Source: CAYUPI01 sp964446585 (GTDB taxonomy: Bacteria > Verrucomicrobiota > Verrucomicrobiia > Limisphaerales > UBA8199). Taken from it: a stretch of 64,000 bases of DNA. Location of the stretch: positions 1 through 64,000 of the forward strand of contig CAYUPI010000031.1 in the NCBI GenBank assembly GCA_964446585.1, in the 5' to 3' direction. Within the stretch, counting starts at the first letter, position 1. Every line of letters begins with the position of its first letter. Below, piece after piece: positions 8,604 through 16,503 of this stretch. The notes beneath the pieces are model-generated. The model had not been told where the DNA came from. It ran no database searches and saw nothing but the letters and a program-made list of their open reading frames with translations. A program made the translations under genes and the position numbers.

Positions 8604-8730
8604 GATACCGGCCCCCAACTTGACCTGGAGCTTGGTGGCACCTTGTTTGGGGGCGGGGGAAGCGGACAGGAGAGAGAGCAGAGAAAGCAGAGCGGGTACA
8701 GACCCAGATGAACAAGCACAGAAAGATAAA

Positions 8731-9939
8731 GTGTTGCCGAAGAGAGCGATTCAACTGGGGTTCGCAGGCGATTTGATGCTGGGCGGCGAAGCGGTGCGCT
8801 ACGCTCAGGCGCGTGGAATGGATGTGGCCTACCCATTCAAGGCGCTGCGGGCCACGCTACGCGCGCTGGATGTGTTGTTCGTCAATGTCGAAGGGCCGCT
8901 GTTCGAGGACCGCCAAAGGGCGAAGCGGAAGCCATTGGTCTTGGCCAATCATCCGGATGTGGTCGAGGTGTTGAAACTGCCAGCGGTCGGCATCTGCAGC
9001 CTCGCTAACAACCATAGCCTGGACTATGGCCCACATGCGCTCTCCGAAACTCAACGCTACCTGGAACGACATGGCGTCCGCCACATCGGTGCGGGACGCA
9101 CGGCCTCAGAGGCCGAACGCGAATTGGTGTTGGAGCACGCGGGCTGGCGCATCGGATGTCTGGCGTTCACCGCGCGCGGCGAGAAGTTGAGGCCGGTGAT
9201 CGCCCACGGCGGACAAGCCGGGTGCGCGTCGTTGCAAGACCGGTCGGGCGTCCTTCAGCGAGTCCGAAAATTGCGGAAGCGTGTTGATCTGGTGGTGGTC
9301 ATGCTGCATTGGGGACTCGAGTTTCACGAGTATCCCTGCGCGGAACAGGTCCGATTGGCCCATACGCTTGTTGACGCTGGCGCGCATATCATTGCAGGTC
9401 ATCATCCGCACACGCTGCAAGCCGTAGAAACCTACAATGGCGCTGTGATCGCTTACAGCCTCGGGCATCTCTTCATGCCGCCGTTTCGTCTATCAATGGC
9501 TCCGGTAGCCGCCGACGTGAGGAGGCGGACGCTTCAACTCCGAACTCTGAACTCCGAAGTCCGAAATCCAGAGACCGCCTCGTCACCTCCGTGGCTACGC
9601 TCGGGCAACGATGGCCCGGTCTTTTGTCCTCGGCCAGCGAGCCGGGAGTTTATGTTGATGCGCGTGGCGCTTCCTGCCGAGTTTCCGAGTTCGCCCGGTG
9701 CTGTGGACGCCGTGGCAGGTGGGTTGGACGACCGGTTCAGATTGCGTCCGTACAATCGTATCGCTTTGCGGACATTTCAGTCACGGCTCGATAATCTGGG
9801 CTGTCCACTCCGCAACGGGGGTTACGCGACATTTTGGCGCCACTACCGCGCCTGGCGACGACGGGAATTGGCAGCGTGGCGCCAATGGCCGGCGGCGGAA
9901 GAATCGCTGCCGCCGGGTCTAAGCAAAGCGACATCGTGA
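8731..9939 (+). CDS. CapA family protein (PGA_cap metallophosphatase-like)
   Basis: About 402 residues from a GTG at 8731; a TTG at 8734 or an upstream in-frame start is also possible, and no Shine-Dalgarno decides. Conserved CapA/PgsA-type motifs are GFAGDLMLGG, VNVEGPL, SLANNHSLDYG, MLHWGLEF and AGHHPHTLQAVE, in the usual order. This is a calcineurin-like fold linked with poly-gamma-glutamate capsule formation, although many members have other or unknown substrates. No capB/capC partner is nearby. No signal peptide is visible from the chosen start. Around residues 268-281 a repeat-like stretch (QLRTLNSEVRNPET, 9536-9577) looks like an in-frame insertion of a short genomic repeat. The gene sits between the first small-protein array and the second sigma factor. 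Confidence 0.82.
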   Translation: MLPKRAIQLGFAGDLMLGGEAVRYAQARGMDVAYPFKALRATLRALDVLFVNVEGPLFEDRQRAKRKPLVLANHPDVVEVLKLPAVGICSLANNHSLDYGPHALSETQRYLERHGVRHIGAGRTASEAERELVLEHAGWRIGCLAFTARGEKLRPVIAHGGQAGCASLQDRSGVLQRVRKLRKRVDLVVVMLHWGLEFHEYPCAEQVRLAHTLVDAGAHIIAGHHPHTLQAVETYNGAVIAYSLGHLFMPPFRLSMAPVAADVRRRTLQLRTLNSEVRNPETASSPPWLRSGNDGPVFCPRPASREFMLMRVALPAEFPSSPGAVDAVAGGLDDRFRLRPYNRIALRTFQSRLDNLGCPLRNGGYATFWRHYRAWRRRELAAWRQWPAAEESLPPGLSKATS

Positions 9940-9988
9940 ACAACTTCTGGTTAGTCGCAGTTGCCCTCCTCGGGGTGGCTGCCCTCAG

Positions 9989-10161
9989 CCACGCGGCCAC
10001 GATCTTTCAGCTCTATTATTCGGCTTGCCAGCCCTGGCCCCATTTGTATTGATGGTGACACCACCCAAACCGGCAGTAATGCTATGTTGCCTGCGGGCGA
10101 AGAGTTGGGCGAGTCGCGGCAGAAGCACAATTGGTTTGCCACGACTCATTGGAGCGTTGTG
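9989..10161 (+). repeat. Direct repeat copy 2: sigma-gene leader and 5' end
   Basis: Ungapped partner of 1529-1701, offset 8460 bases, about 92% identical. It covers 95 bases before the second sigma gene and its first 26 codons. Its conservation beyond the coding part suggests a kept regulatory sequence or recent gene conversion. Confidence 0.85.
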
Positions 10162-10839
10162 CTTGGCGCAGCGGACACCGTAGCGCCGCAGGCGCAGGAA
10201 GCCCTGGAGACACTTTGCCGCACATACTGGTATCCCCTCTACGCCTATGTGCGCCGACAAGGGCATAGCCCGGAAGATGCCCAAGACTTGACGCAGTCAT
10301 TCTTCCAGCGGTTCCTGGAGAAGAAGTATTTTCAGTTGGCCAGCCGCGAACGGGGGCGCTTCCGCACGTTCTTACTCAGTTCGCTCAAGAATTTCTTAAT
10401 CAATGAATGGGAGCGCGCCCGCGCAACCAAACGCGGAGGAGGTGCCACACATATTCCTCTCGATGGACTGGCAGCAGAGAATCACTACATCCAGGAGGCA
10501 GCACACAACATGACTGCCGAGAAAATTTACGAACGGAACTGGGCAATGGCCGTGCTCGAGCGGGTGCGCACGAGGTTGAAGGAAGAATACGCAACCGGCA
10601 GCCGGGCCGAACTTTTCCCGCAACTGGAGTTATTTCTGCCGGGCCAGGAGAGCGAGCTAACCTATGCGGAGGCTGCGCGCCGCCTCGGTATGGCCGAAGG
10701 CACCCTCAAATCCGAGGTAAACCGGTTCAAGAAGCGCTACCGCGAACTTTTGCGAGTCGAAATCGCGCACACTGTGAGCAGCCCGGTGGAGATCAACGAT
10801 GAGCTGCGACACCTGATCGCGGTACTGGGCGGAAGTTGA
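10084..10839 (+). CDS. ECF-like RNA polymerase sigma factor (module 2)
   Basis: A 251-residue paralog of the sigma factor at 1624. The first 26 residues are almost identical, then it diverges. Region 2 has CRTYWYPLYAYVRRQGHSPE and DAQDLTQSFFQRFLEKKYF. The C-terminal helix-turn-helix is YAEAARRLGMAEGTLKSEVN. The ATG at 10084 is the equivalent of 1624; the frame is open upstream, but that part is the non-coding repeat shared with copy 1. The kinase gene begins 77 bases after the stop. Together they form the second sigma-kinase pair, followed by the second small-protein array. Confidence 0.9.
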   Translation: MLPAGEELGESRQKHNWFATTHWSVVLGAADTVAPQAQEALETLCRTYWYPLYAYVRRQGHSPEDAQDLTQSFFQRFLEKKYFQLASRERGRFRTFLLSSLKNFLINEWERARATKRGGGATHIPLDGLAAENHYIQEAAHNMTAEKIYERNWAMAVLERVRTRLKEEYATGSRAELFPQLELFLPGQESELTYAEAARRLGMAEGTLKSEVNRFKKRYRELLRVEIAHTVSSPVEINDELRHLIAVLGGS

Positions 10840-10858
10840 GGGCAGTTGGTGAGAATTG

Positions 10859-10886
10859 TGCAACGGTTTATGCATTTCGCTGTAGT
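10859..10886 (+). promoter_or_regulatory. Candidate promoter, TGCAAC-N16-TGTAGT
   Basis: TGCAAC (10859-10864) and TGTAGT (10881-10886) precede the kinase start at 10917. The site shares an extended pattern with 14541-14569: TGCAAC, GTTT, TGC, TTTC, CTGTAG, AA, GAGT at nearly the same positions. It would allow kinase 2 to be transcribed separately from its sigma gene. Confidence 0.45.
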
Positions 10887-10916
10887 AATGAGTTAGAAAC
10901 AATCCGGGCTCCACCT

Positions 10917-13900
10917 ATGCCCACCGAACGGATCTGCGCCAATTGCGGAGCGCCGTTGCCCGCCAATGCGCCCCAGACGACTCGGGGCTGTCCAACGTGT
11001 CTGCTGCAAATGGGATTGGACGAAGCGCAAGTGGCAGAAAGCTCGATGGAAGTCGGCGTCTCTGCGGAGGAGGACAGAGGAGTAGTCGCCGAGACAGGTC
11101 TCTTACCCGAAGCGATTGGCGCAACCATCGGCCGTTACAAGCTGTTGCAGCAAATCGGCGAGGGCGGTTTCGGGGTTGTGTTCATGGCCGAGCAAACCGA
11201 GCCGGTGCAGCGCAAGGTGGCGCTCAAGATTATCAAGGCGGGCATGGACACGCGCGAGGTCATTGCGCGGTTCGAGGCCGAGCGGCAGGCGCTGGCCCTC
11301 ATGGACCATCCGAACATTGCCAAAGTCTTGGATGCGGGCACAACTGGTTCCCCTCTCCCATCGGATGGGAGAGGGGTCAGGGGTGAGGGCCTCTCTGCCG
11401 GCCGCCCTTACTTCGTGATGGAACTTGTGCGTGGGATTCCCATCACCAACTATTGTGATCAGGCAAATCTGAGCACGCGGCAGCGGCTGGAACTGTTCAT
11501 CAGGGTGTGCCGCGCGGTTCAGCATGCGCACCAGAAAGGAGTCATTCATCGTGACCTCAAGCCGAGCAACGTCCTGGTCACGCTCCATGATGGCGAGCCC
11601 GTGCCCAAGGTCATTGATTTCGGCGTGGCCAAGGCGCTTGGCCAAAAACTAACGGAAAAGACGCTGTTCACCCGTTTTGAGCAGATGCTCGGCACACCGG
11701 CTTATATGAGTCCCGAACAAGCGGCCCTGAGCGGTTTGGACATTGATACCCGCTCCGACATTTATTCGCTGGGCGTGCTGCTCTACGAATTGCTTACTGG
11801 AGTCACGCCACTTGATGAGGAGACGCTGCGGCAGGGAGCGCTGGACGAAGTCCGCCGCGTGATCCGCGAGACCGATCCGCCCAAACCTTCGACGCGGCTG
11901 TTGACGCTCGGCAACCGGCTTGCGGAGGTGGCAAAACATCGTCAAGCAGAACCGGCCACGTTGAACCGCTTACTCCGCGGTGACCTGGACTGGATCACAA
12001 TGAAGGCGCTGGAGAAAGACCGCCAGCGCCGTTACGAAACCGTCAACGGGCTGGCGAGGGACATCGAGCGCCACCTTCACCACGAGCCGGTCGTGGCCCG
12101 TCCGCCCAGCACACTATACCGTTTCCAGAAAGCCGCTCGGAGGCATCGCGTCGCCTTCACTGCGGGCGCGGCGGTGGCCGTTGCACTGGTACTGGGCGTG
12201 GTTGACAGCACGTGGCAAGCGGTGCGCGCCACCCGCGCTGAGGGCGAACAGAAGCGCCAACGCGAGCGCGCCGACGACGAGGCCGCTCACGCCAAACGCG
12301 CGGAGCTGGAAACACGGGAGCAGCTTCGGCAATCTTACTTGGACCAGGCGCGGGCCAACCGCTGGAGCGGCCGGGCCGGCCGGCGTTTTGACAGTTTGGA
12401 GGTGCTGAAGAAAGCCGCTGAGATTCGTCCAGCGGCCGAATTGCGCAATGAGGCCATCGCTTGCATGGCGATGACCGATTTGCGCCTTGCCAGTGAATGG
12501 CAATCCGGCGAGCCCGCCGAAGCACGAATTGTTTTCTCGCCGAGGCTCGAAAGCTACGTGGTGTTTAATCACCCCCAGAGGCCCGTCACTCTGTTCCGGC
12601 TCGAAGATCACGCCGAACTGATGCGGGCGCCAGACGAAGTGCCACGTCTCCAAAACGCTATTACGTTCAGCTCTGACAGCCGGTACGTCGCCATGGCCAG
12701 CGCTGCCAGCGGAGCTTCACCTGCCGTATTGCGCGTTTGGGATATTGAGCGCAACGCAATCATTTTCCGGCACCCGCACCCTTACTACGGCGTCCAAGAT
12801 TTTCATCTCAGTGATTACGGCAATCGCTTGGCAGTGGTCTATTGGAGGTGGGGCCCCGGACGATCGGTGGCGCCTGTCTACGTCTTTGATCTGAAGTCGG
12901 GCAACTTGCTGTTGTCCCTTGACGAAGAAGTCAAATCCCAGGATGAGCGTGCGGTTGCGCGGCTCAGCGGCGACGGCCGTGAACTTGCGGTTTGCCAGTT
13001 TGCCAGCACGAACGTGCAAGTAATCAACGTGGACAGCCACCAAACGGTTCTGTCCCTTCTGCATCCCAAACCGGTCATGGCCTTGGGCTGGCATCCGGAC
13101 GGCAGTCTGCTGGCCACCGCCTGCATAGATGCGCACGTTTATGTCTGGGATGCAGTCACGGGAACTTTGCGCAATGAGTTGCGCGGGCACCAATCCGAAG
13201 CGGTGTACCTTGCGTTCAATCATCGAGGCGACCTGCTGGCGACCGGCGGATGGGACGGAACTTTGCGCCTGTGGGACCCGCTTGGCGGAGCCTTGCCCGT
13301 CACCATCGGAACGGACGGGCCATTGATAGCGTTTTCCGAAGATGATCGCCGCTTGCTCGCCGGGGTTTTAATGAAACGATTCTTGTTCCATGAGATTGCC
13401 GACGCGAGCGAATGTCGCGTCCTGCACAGCGACGTGGAACCATACAAGGGGCCACGGGGCTGTCGATTTAGCCCCGATGGCTTGTGGCTGGCTTCGGCCC
13501 ACAGCGATGGCGTCAGGATCTGGGAAGTGGCGACCGGCAGGGAAGTGGGAATGTTATCAGTTGGGTACACCTGGTCGGCTTTGTTCCATCCCAATGGCCA
13601 ACGCCTCTTCACCTCCGGCAGTGCTGGACTCATACAATGGCCCTTCGATTGGCAGCAGGAAGGCCGGAACTACAATGTCCGAATTGGGCCGCCGAAGCCG
13701 TTCCGAGCTTCGGACGATTGCAATCGCGCCAACCTGGATGGCGAGGGCCGTTTGTTGGGGTTTACTGAGGGCGACCGGGTTCGTGTCGTGGATGTAGAAT
13801 CGGGCGACGACAGAATTCCCGCCATCGAAGCCCCAGTTGCCCACGTGGCGTTGAGTCGCGACGCGAAGTATTGCGCGGTTGGCGAGTTGGGTTCGCGCCA

Positions 13901-14459
13901 AAACGTGCGGGTGCGGAATCTGCAAACCGGCGAACTCATACGCGAACTGGCAGACACCGACGACGGCAATGCCGTCTCCTTTAGCCCGGATGGGAAATGG
14001 CTGGCTACTTCCAGAGGCCGGGGGCGGGACTGTCGCTTCTGGGCAGTCGGTACGTGGCAATGTGTGCATGTCGTCCAGCAGACTGGCAGCGGGGTGGCGG
14101 TCCCAATAAGCTTCAGCTTGGACGGTTCCATGGCGGCGGTGCGGCTCGGCTCCGGAAGGGTGCGCCTGCTGGCGCCTGGTTCCTGGCGTGAACTGGCGGA
14201 TCTGGAGCCGCCCAGCGCGCAGTTCCTTTCTGATCTTGCGTTCAGCCCCGACGGCCGTTACCTGGCGGCAGCAGCCGAGACGAAAGTAATCCAGCTCTGG
14301 GACCTGCGCTCAATCCGCCAGCAACTCGCGGCAATGAAGCTGGATTGGGAAGCGCCGCCGCTGCCGGCGCCGGCGACGAACCAATTCCCAGGGAAGGTCG
14401 TCGTGACGATCCTGGGCGGCACCAACGCGAGCAACGCCCCGCAACGGAACTCCCCTTAG
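10917..14459 (+). CDS. Membrane Ser/Thr protein kinase with C-terminal WD40 repeats (module 2)
   Basis: 1180 residues from the ATG at 10917; this start aligns with the zinc-ribbon N-terminus of kinase 1 (CANC...CPTC). An upstream in-frame TTG at 10836 is less likely. The kinase domain covers about residues 74-370: glycine loop QIGEGGFGVVFMAE, Lys104, HRDLKPSN (211-218), DFG (234-236), all intact. Residues 145-160 (SPLPSDGRGVRGEGLS) are an in-frame insertion from a palindromic repeat just before the hinge PYFVMELV. A membrane helix is near residues 405-425 (AFTAGAAVAVALVLGVV). WD40-type repeats fill the rest ('FSPDGKWLAT', 'LWDLRSIRQQ'). It is the partner of the sigma factor at 10084 and possibly senses signals outside the cytoplasm. 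Confidence 0.93.
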   Translation: MPTERICANCGAPLPANAPQTTRGCPTCLLQMGLDEAQVAESSMEVGVSAEEDRGVVAETGLLPEAIGATIGRYKLLQQIGEGGFGVVFMAEQTEPVQRKVALKIIKAGMDTREVIARFEAERQALALMDHPNIAKVLDAGTTGSPLPSDGRGVRGEGLSAGRPYFVMELVRGIPITNYCDQANLSTRQRLELFIRVCRAVQHAHQKGVIHRDLKPSNVLVTLHDGEPVPKVIDFGVAKALGQKLTEKTLFTRFEQMLGTPAYMSPEQAALSGLDIDTRSDIYSLGVLLYELLTGVTPLDEETLRQGALDEVRRVIRETDPPKPSTRLLTLGNRLAEVAKHRQAEPATLNRLLRGDLDWITMKALEKDRQRRYETVNGLARDIERHLHHEPVVARPPSTLYRFQKAARRHRVAFTAGAAVAVALVLGVVDSTWQAVRATRAEGEQKRQRERADDEAAHAKRAELETREQLRQSYLDQARANRWSGRAGRRFDSLEVLKKAAEIRPAAELRNEAIACMAMTDLRLASEWQSGEPAEARIVFSPRLESYVVFNHPQRPVTLFRLEDHAELMRAPDEVPRLQNAITFSSDSRYVAMASAASGASPAVLRVWDIERNAIIFRHPHPYYGVQDFHLSDYGNRLAVVYWRWGPGRSVAPVYVFDLKSGNLLLSLDEEVKSQDERAVARLSGDGRELAVCQFASTNVQVINVDSHQTVLSLLHPKPVMALGWHPDGSLLATACIDAHVYVWDAVTGTLRNELRGHQSEAVYLAFNHRGDLLATGGWDGTLRLWDPLGGALPVTIGTDGPLIAFSEDDRRLLAGVLMKRFLFHEIADASECRVLHSDVEPYKGPRGCRFSPDGLWLASAHSDGVRIWEVATGREVGMLSVGYTWSALFHPNGQRLFTSGSAGLIQWPFDWQQEGRNYNVRIGPPKPFRASDDCNRANLDGEGRLLGFTEGDRVRVVDVESGDDRIPAIEAPVAHVALSRDAKYCAVGELGSRQNVRVRNLQTGELIRELADTDDGNAVSFSPDGKWLATSRGRGRDCRFWAVGTWQCVHVVQQTGSGVAVPISFSLDGSMAAVRLGSGRVRLLAPGSWRELADLEPPSAQFLSDLAFSPDGRYLAAAAETKVIQLWDLRSIRQQLAAMKLDWEAPPLPAPATNQFPGKVVVTILGGTNASNAPQRNSP
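11346..11393 (+). repeat. Palindromic repeat inserted in frame in kinase 2
   Basis: CCCCTCTCCCATC at 11350-11362 and GATGGGAGAGGGG at 11364-11376 form a perfect 13-base stem, followed by GTCAGGGGTGAGGGC. The insertion keeps the frame and adds about 16 residues before the kinase hinge. A related G-rich stretch occurs at 55161-55195 inside the histidine kinase gene. Confidence 0.7.
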
Positions 14460-14540
14460 CCGGAACGAGTCATTTGGATTTGGGGGCGTGGAAAGCGCGT
14501 GGCACCCAGCTTAGCGGCCTTCAAGAAACCTCATTTTGTC

Positions 14541-14569
14541 TGCAACCGTTTTTGCCCTTTCCCTGTAGC
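14541..14569 (+). promoter_or_regulatory. Candidate promoter, TGCAAC-N17-TGTAGC
   Basis: TGCAAC (14541-14546) and TGTAGC (14564-14569) lie about 50 bases before the truncated member at 14618. The flanking pattern is nearly superimposable on the kinase 2 site at 10859. Confidence 0.42.
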
Positions 14570-14617
14570 AAAGAGTGGAAGCCCAGACTGCCGACAGACA
14601 AAAAGGAAAGGAACATT

Positions 14618-14725
14618 ATGAATGAGAGCTTCGATGAACTGGCCAAAGGAATGGCCCAGTCGGTGACGCGTCGTGGGGCGCTGAAGCAATTCGGCTTCGG
14701 TAGTGTGACCGCTAATCACCGCTGA
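14618..14725 (+). pseudogene. Truncated Tat-leader small protein (member 6)
   Basis: The start at 14618 follows AAAGGAAAGGAAC and the first 28 codons are the standard leader (MNESFDELAKGMAQS, TRRGALKQFGFG). The frame then runs into sequence unlike any member and stops after SVTANHR, giving 35 residues. The break falls at an imperfect inverted repeat (14707-14788). The hydrophobic part of the signal and the core are lost, so no exported product is expected. A promoter-like sequence and ribosome-binding site remain. Confidence 0.75.
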
Positions 14726-14788
14726 TTAACGCTATTAAACCAAACGAATTCGGCCGGATTAGGGCCCATCAGCGTGCATTAGCGGTTC
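14707..14788. repeat. Imperfect inverted repeat that truncates member 6
   Basis: The arm GACCGCTAATCACCGCTGAT (14707-14726) and the reverse complement of 14768-14788 (GAACCGCTAATGCACGCTGA and one more T) are nearly identical. The element begins exactly where the leader homology of member 6 stops, so insertion of this small hairpin element is the likely cause of the truncation. Confidence 0.6.
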
Positions 14789-14839
14789 CTTGGTGCTGCC
14801 TTTGGGGTGGCGCTTGCCGAGAAAAATCTCAACTTTTCT

Positions 14840-14867
14840 TGTAATGCTGAAGCCAGCTTCCGGTAGC
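14840..14867 (+). promoter_or_regulatory. Candidate promoter, TGTAAT-N16-GGTAGC
   Basis: TGTAAT (14840-14845) and GGTAGC (14862-14867) with a 16-base spacer, about 60 bases before the start at 14927. The hexamers and spacing are identical to the site at 6739-6766. Confidence 0.42.
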
Positions 14868-14926
14868 AAGAGGATGAAGGAAATAATGCCGACTTTCGAA
14901 GCCAAAACAAAAACGAAAGGAAAGTT

Positions 14927-15160
14927 ATGAACGACAAATTCGATGAACTGGCCAAAGGGATAGCCCAATCGGTCACGCGGCGCGGGGCGCTGAAGAAATT
15001 CGGCCTCGGCCTGGCAGGTATTGCGCTGGGCTGGCTGGGAGCGGCGAGCGCACACGCCGACCATTGCAAGGCATCAGGAAGCAAATGCTCACACGGCAGC
15101 CAATGCTGCAGTGGCATTTGCGATTTCAACTTCTTTAAAGGCTATCGTGTTTGTTTTTGA
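14927..15160 (+). CDS. Small Tat-leader protein with knottin-like core (member 7)
   Basis: A 77-residue protein with leader MNDKFDELAKGIAQS and TRRGALKKFGLGLAGIALGW, cleavage near AHA at about residue 45. The core has six cysteines as C-x6-C-x5-CC-x3-C-x10-C, the spacing of inhibitor-cystine-knot (knottin) peptides. Similar GxxCxxxxxCCSGxC cores are known in exported proteins of Chloroflexi and Actinobacteria that also carry a Tat-type leader. If the knot forms, the product would be a small, very stable extracytoplasmic peptide. Toxin, inhibitor or structural roles are all possible. The start follows AACGAAAGGAAAG. Confidence 0.8.
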   Translation: MNDKFDELAKGIAQSVTRRGALKKFGLGLAGIALGWLGAASAHADHCKASGSKCSHGSQCCSGICDFNFFKGYRVCF

Positions 15161-15180
15161 GTCCGTGTTTGAAAACTCGG

Positions 15181-15365
15181 CTGGCCCAATCCGCCACGCG
15201 CCGCGGGGCGCTGAGGAAATTCAGCCTCGGTCTTGCGGGAATCACCCTGTCATGGCTCGGGTTGGGGAGCAAGGCGGCGGCGGCTGGCCACTGACGGACG
15301 AGGAGCGCCAGCGCCGGAGTGCACTTGTTGCGAACCATTCCCCAATCGCACGGGCGCGGGCGTAA
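15181..15365 (+). pseudogene. Start-less, frameshifted Tat-leader fragment
   Basis: From 15181 the frame encodes LAQSATRRGALRKFSLGLAG and a hydrophobic stretch ending GSKAAAAGH, with TGA at 15292-15294. The first ten leader codons and any start are absent. The +1 frame just after gives PECTCCEPFPNRTGAG, cysteine-rich like the family cores, which suggests a frameshift near 15285. It is a decayed member; no product is expected. Confidence 0.65.
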
Positions 15366-15378
15366 CCTTCAAATTATT

Positions 15379-15409
15379 TCCAACCTTTTCGAGGTTTCTC
15401 CTCTGTAAA
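15379..15409 (+). promoter_or_regulatory. Candidate promoter, TCCAAC-N19-TGTAAA
   Basis: TCCAAC (15379-15384) and TGTAAA (15404-15409), 19 bases apart, lie about 40 bases before the start at 15450. This is the weakest match to the shared motif, with the same long spacing as at 5871. Confidence 0.28.
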
Positions 15410-15449
15410 GCTGTGAAGCCCCAAACAAAACCAAAACGAAAGGAAAATT

Positions 15450-15707
15450 ATGAACGATCAATTCGATGAACTGGCCAAGGGCTTGGCCCAATCCGTCACG
15501 CGGCGCGGGGCGCTGAAGAAATTCGGCTTTGGCCTCACGGGCGTGGCGCTGGCCTGGCTGGGGTTAGCGAACAGGGCGGAGGCTAAGAACAAGCCTCCAG
15601 GAGGCGGCAAAGGGTGCAACCACTGTCGCTACCCATACGGGTGCGACACCCTCCCCCCGGACCAACAAGCCGGGTGCTTCTACTACTGCAATTACGTTTG
15701 TGGTTGA
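15450..15707 (+). CDS. Small Tat-leader cysteine-rich exported protein (member 8)
   Basis: An 85-residue protein with leader MNDQFDELAKGLAQS, TRRGALKKFGFGLTGVALAW, AEA cleavage near residue 45. The core has C-x2-C-x5-C-x10-C-x3-C-x3-C and is closely related to member 1 (6817); both have GCNHCRYPYGCD and LPP-QQ-GC. The two lie in different modules, about 8.6 kb apart, which ties the arrays to the same duplication history. The ATG follows AACGAAAGGAAAATT. The function is unknown. Confidence 0.82.
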   Translation: MNDQFDELAKGLAQSVTRRGALKKFGFGLTGVALAWLGLANRAEAKNKPPGGGKGCNHCRYPYGCDTLPPDQQAGCFYYCNYVCG

Positions 15708-15800
15708 AGCGCCTGGGCAGTTTCGCGCTCGTGCAAAGCGCTTCGGGTCTGGGCACGAGAATCACAAAGTGAAACGACAAATCGAACCGAAAGGAAAGTT

Positions 15801-16031
15801 ATGAACGATAAATTCGATGAAATGGCCAAAGGAATGGCCCAATCCGTCACGCGGCGCGGGGCGCTGAAGAAATTCGGCCTCGGCCTCGCGGGCCTCGCTC
15901 TGGCCACGCTCGGGCTGGCGAACAAGGCAGAAGCGGGCCGGCGCTGTTCCTCGGACGCTGACTGCCCCGGCGGTGTGAAACAAGAGTACAGGTGCCTCTA
16001 CGGCGTTTGCGTTAGGTGGAGGCGACCATAA
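15801..16031 (+). CDS. Small Tat-leader cysteine-rich exported protein (member 9)
   Basis: A 76-residue protein with leader MNDKFDEMAKGMAQS, TRRGALKKFGLGLAGLALAT, AEA cleavage near residue 45. The 31-residue core has only four cysteines (C-x5-C-x9-C-x4-C; CSSDADCPGG and CLYGVC) and a basic end (VRWRRP). This pattern resembles short Dickkopf/EGF-like knots and not the C-x3-C-x3-C type. The next member starts 32 bases after the stop, so the two are probably on one transcript. Confidence 0.8.
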   Translation: MNDKFDEMAKGMAQSVTRRGALKKFGLGLAGLALATLGLANKAEAGRRCSSDADCPGGVKQEYRCLYGVCVRWRRP

Positions 16032-16063
16032 GTTCAAAACCAATCCACAAGAAAAGGAAAATT

Positions 16064-16321
16064 ATGAACGACAAATTCGATGAACTTGCCAAGGGGCTGG
16101 CCCAAACCGTCACGCGTCGCGGGGCGCTGAAGAACTTCGGTCTCGGCCTCGCGGGAATCGCGCTGGCCTCGCTTGGGCTGGCGAACAATGCTGTGGCTGA
16201 CCAGCCACATGTGCATATTAAGCGGAATTGCCAGTGCAAGCTGCCTGATTATGGATGCACCAGGGAGAAGAACCCAGAAGTCTGTTTCGCAGCCTGCGTC
16301 TTAAAATGCGAACGTCGCTAA
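16064..16321 (+). CDS. Small Tat-leader cysteine-rich exported protein (member 10)
   Basis: 85 residues from the ATG at 16064, preceded by GAAAAGGAAAATT. Leader MNDKFDELAKGLAQT, TRRGALKNFGLGLAGIALAS, cleavage near AVA at about residue 45. The core begins DQPHVHIKRN and has six cysteines as C-x1-C-x6-C-x8-C-x3-C-x3-C. The two histidines near the mature N-terminus could bind metal, but this is only a possibility. The function is unknown. Confidence 0.8.
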   Translation: MNDKFDELAKGLAQTVTRRGALKNFGLGLAGIALASLGLANNAVADQPHVHIKRNCQCKLPDYGCTREKNPEVCFAACVLKCERR

Positions 16322-16503
16322 AGCACAGCGCGGCCAGTCCTGCAACTTGCCGAACAAGCCAGGTGTCCAATCCAGGAATGCGACATTGCGGGATCCCGCT
16401 CGCAACAGCCAGTCGGCAATGAAAATCGATGTTCCGCGCCCTAACAGTTAAGAGTCCGAGCACGCAGGTCAACAAACGAAAAATAGAATCGAAAGAAATA
16501 GTT

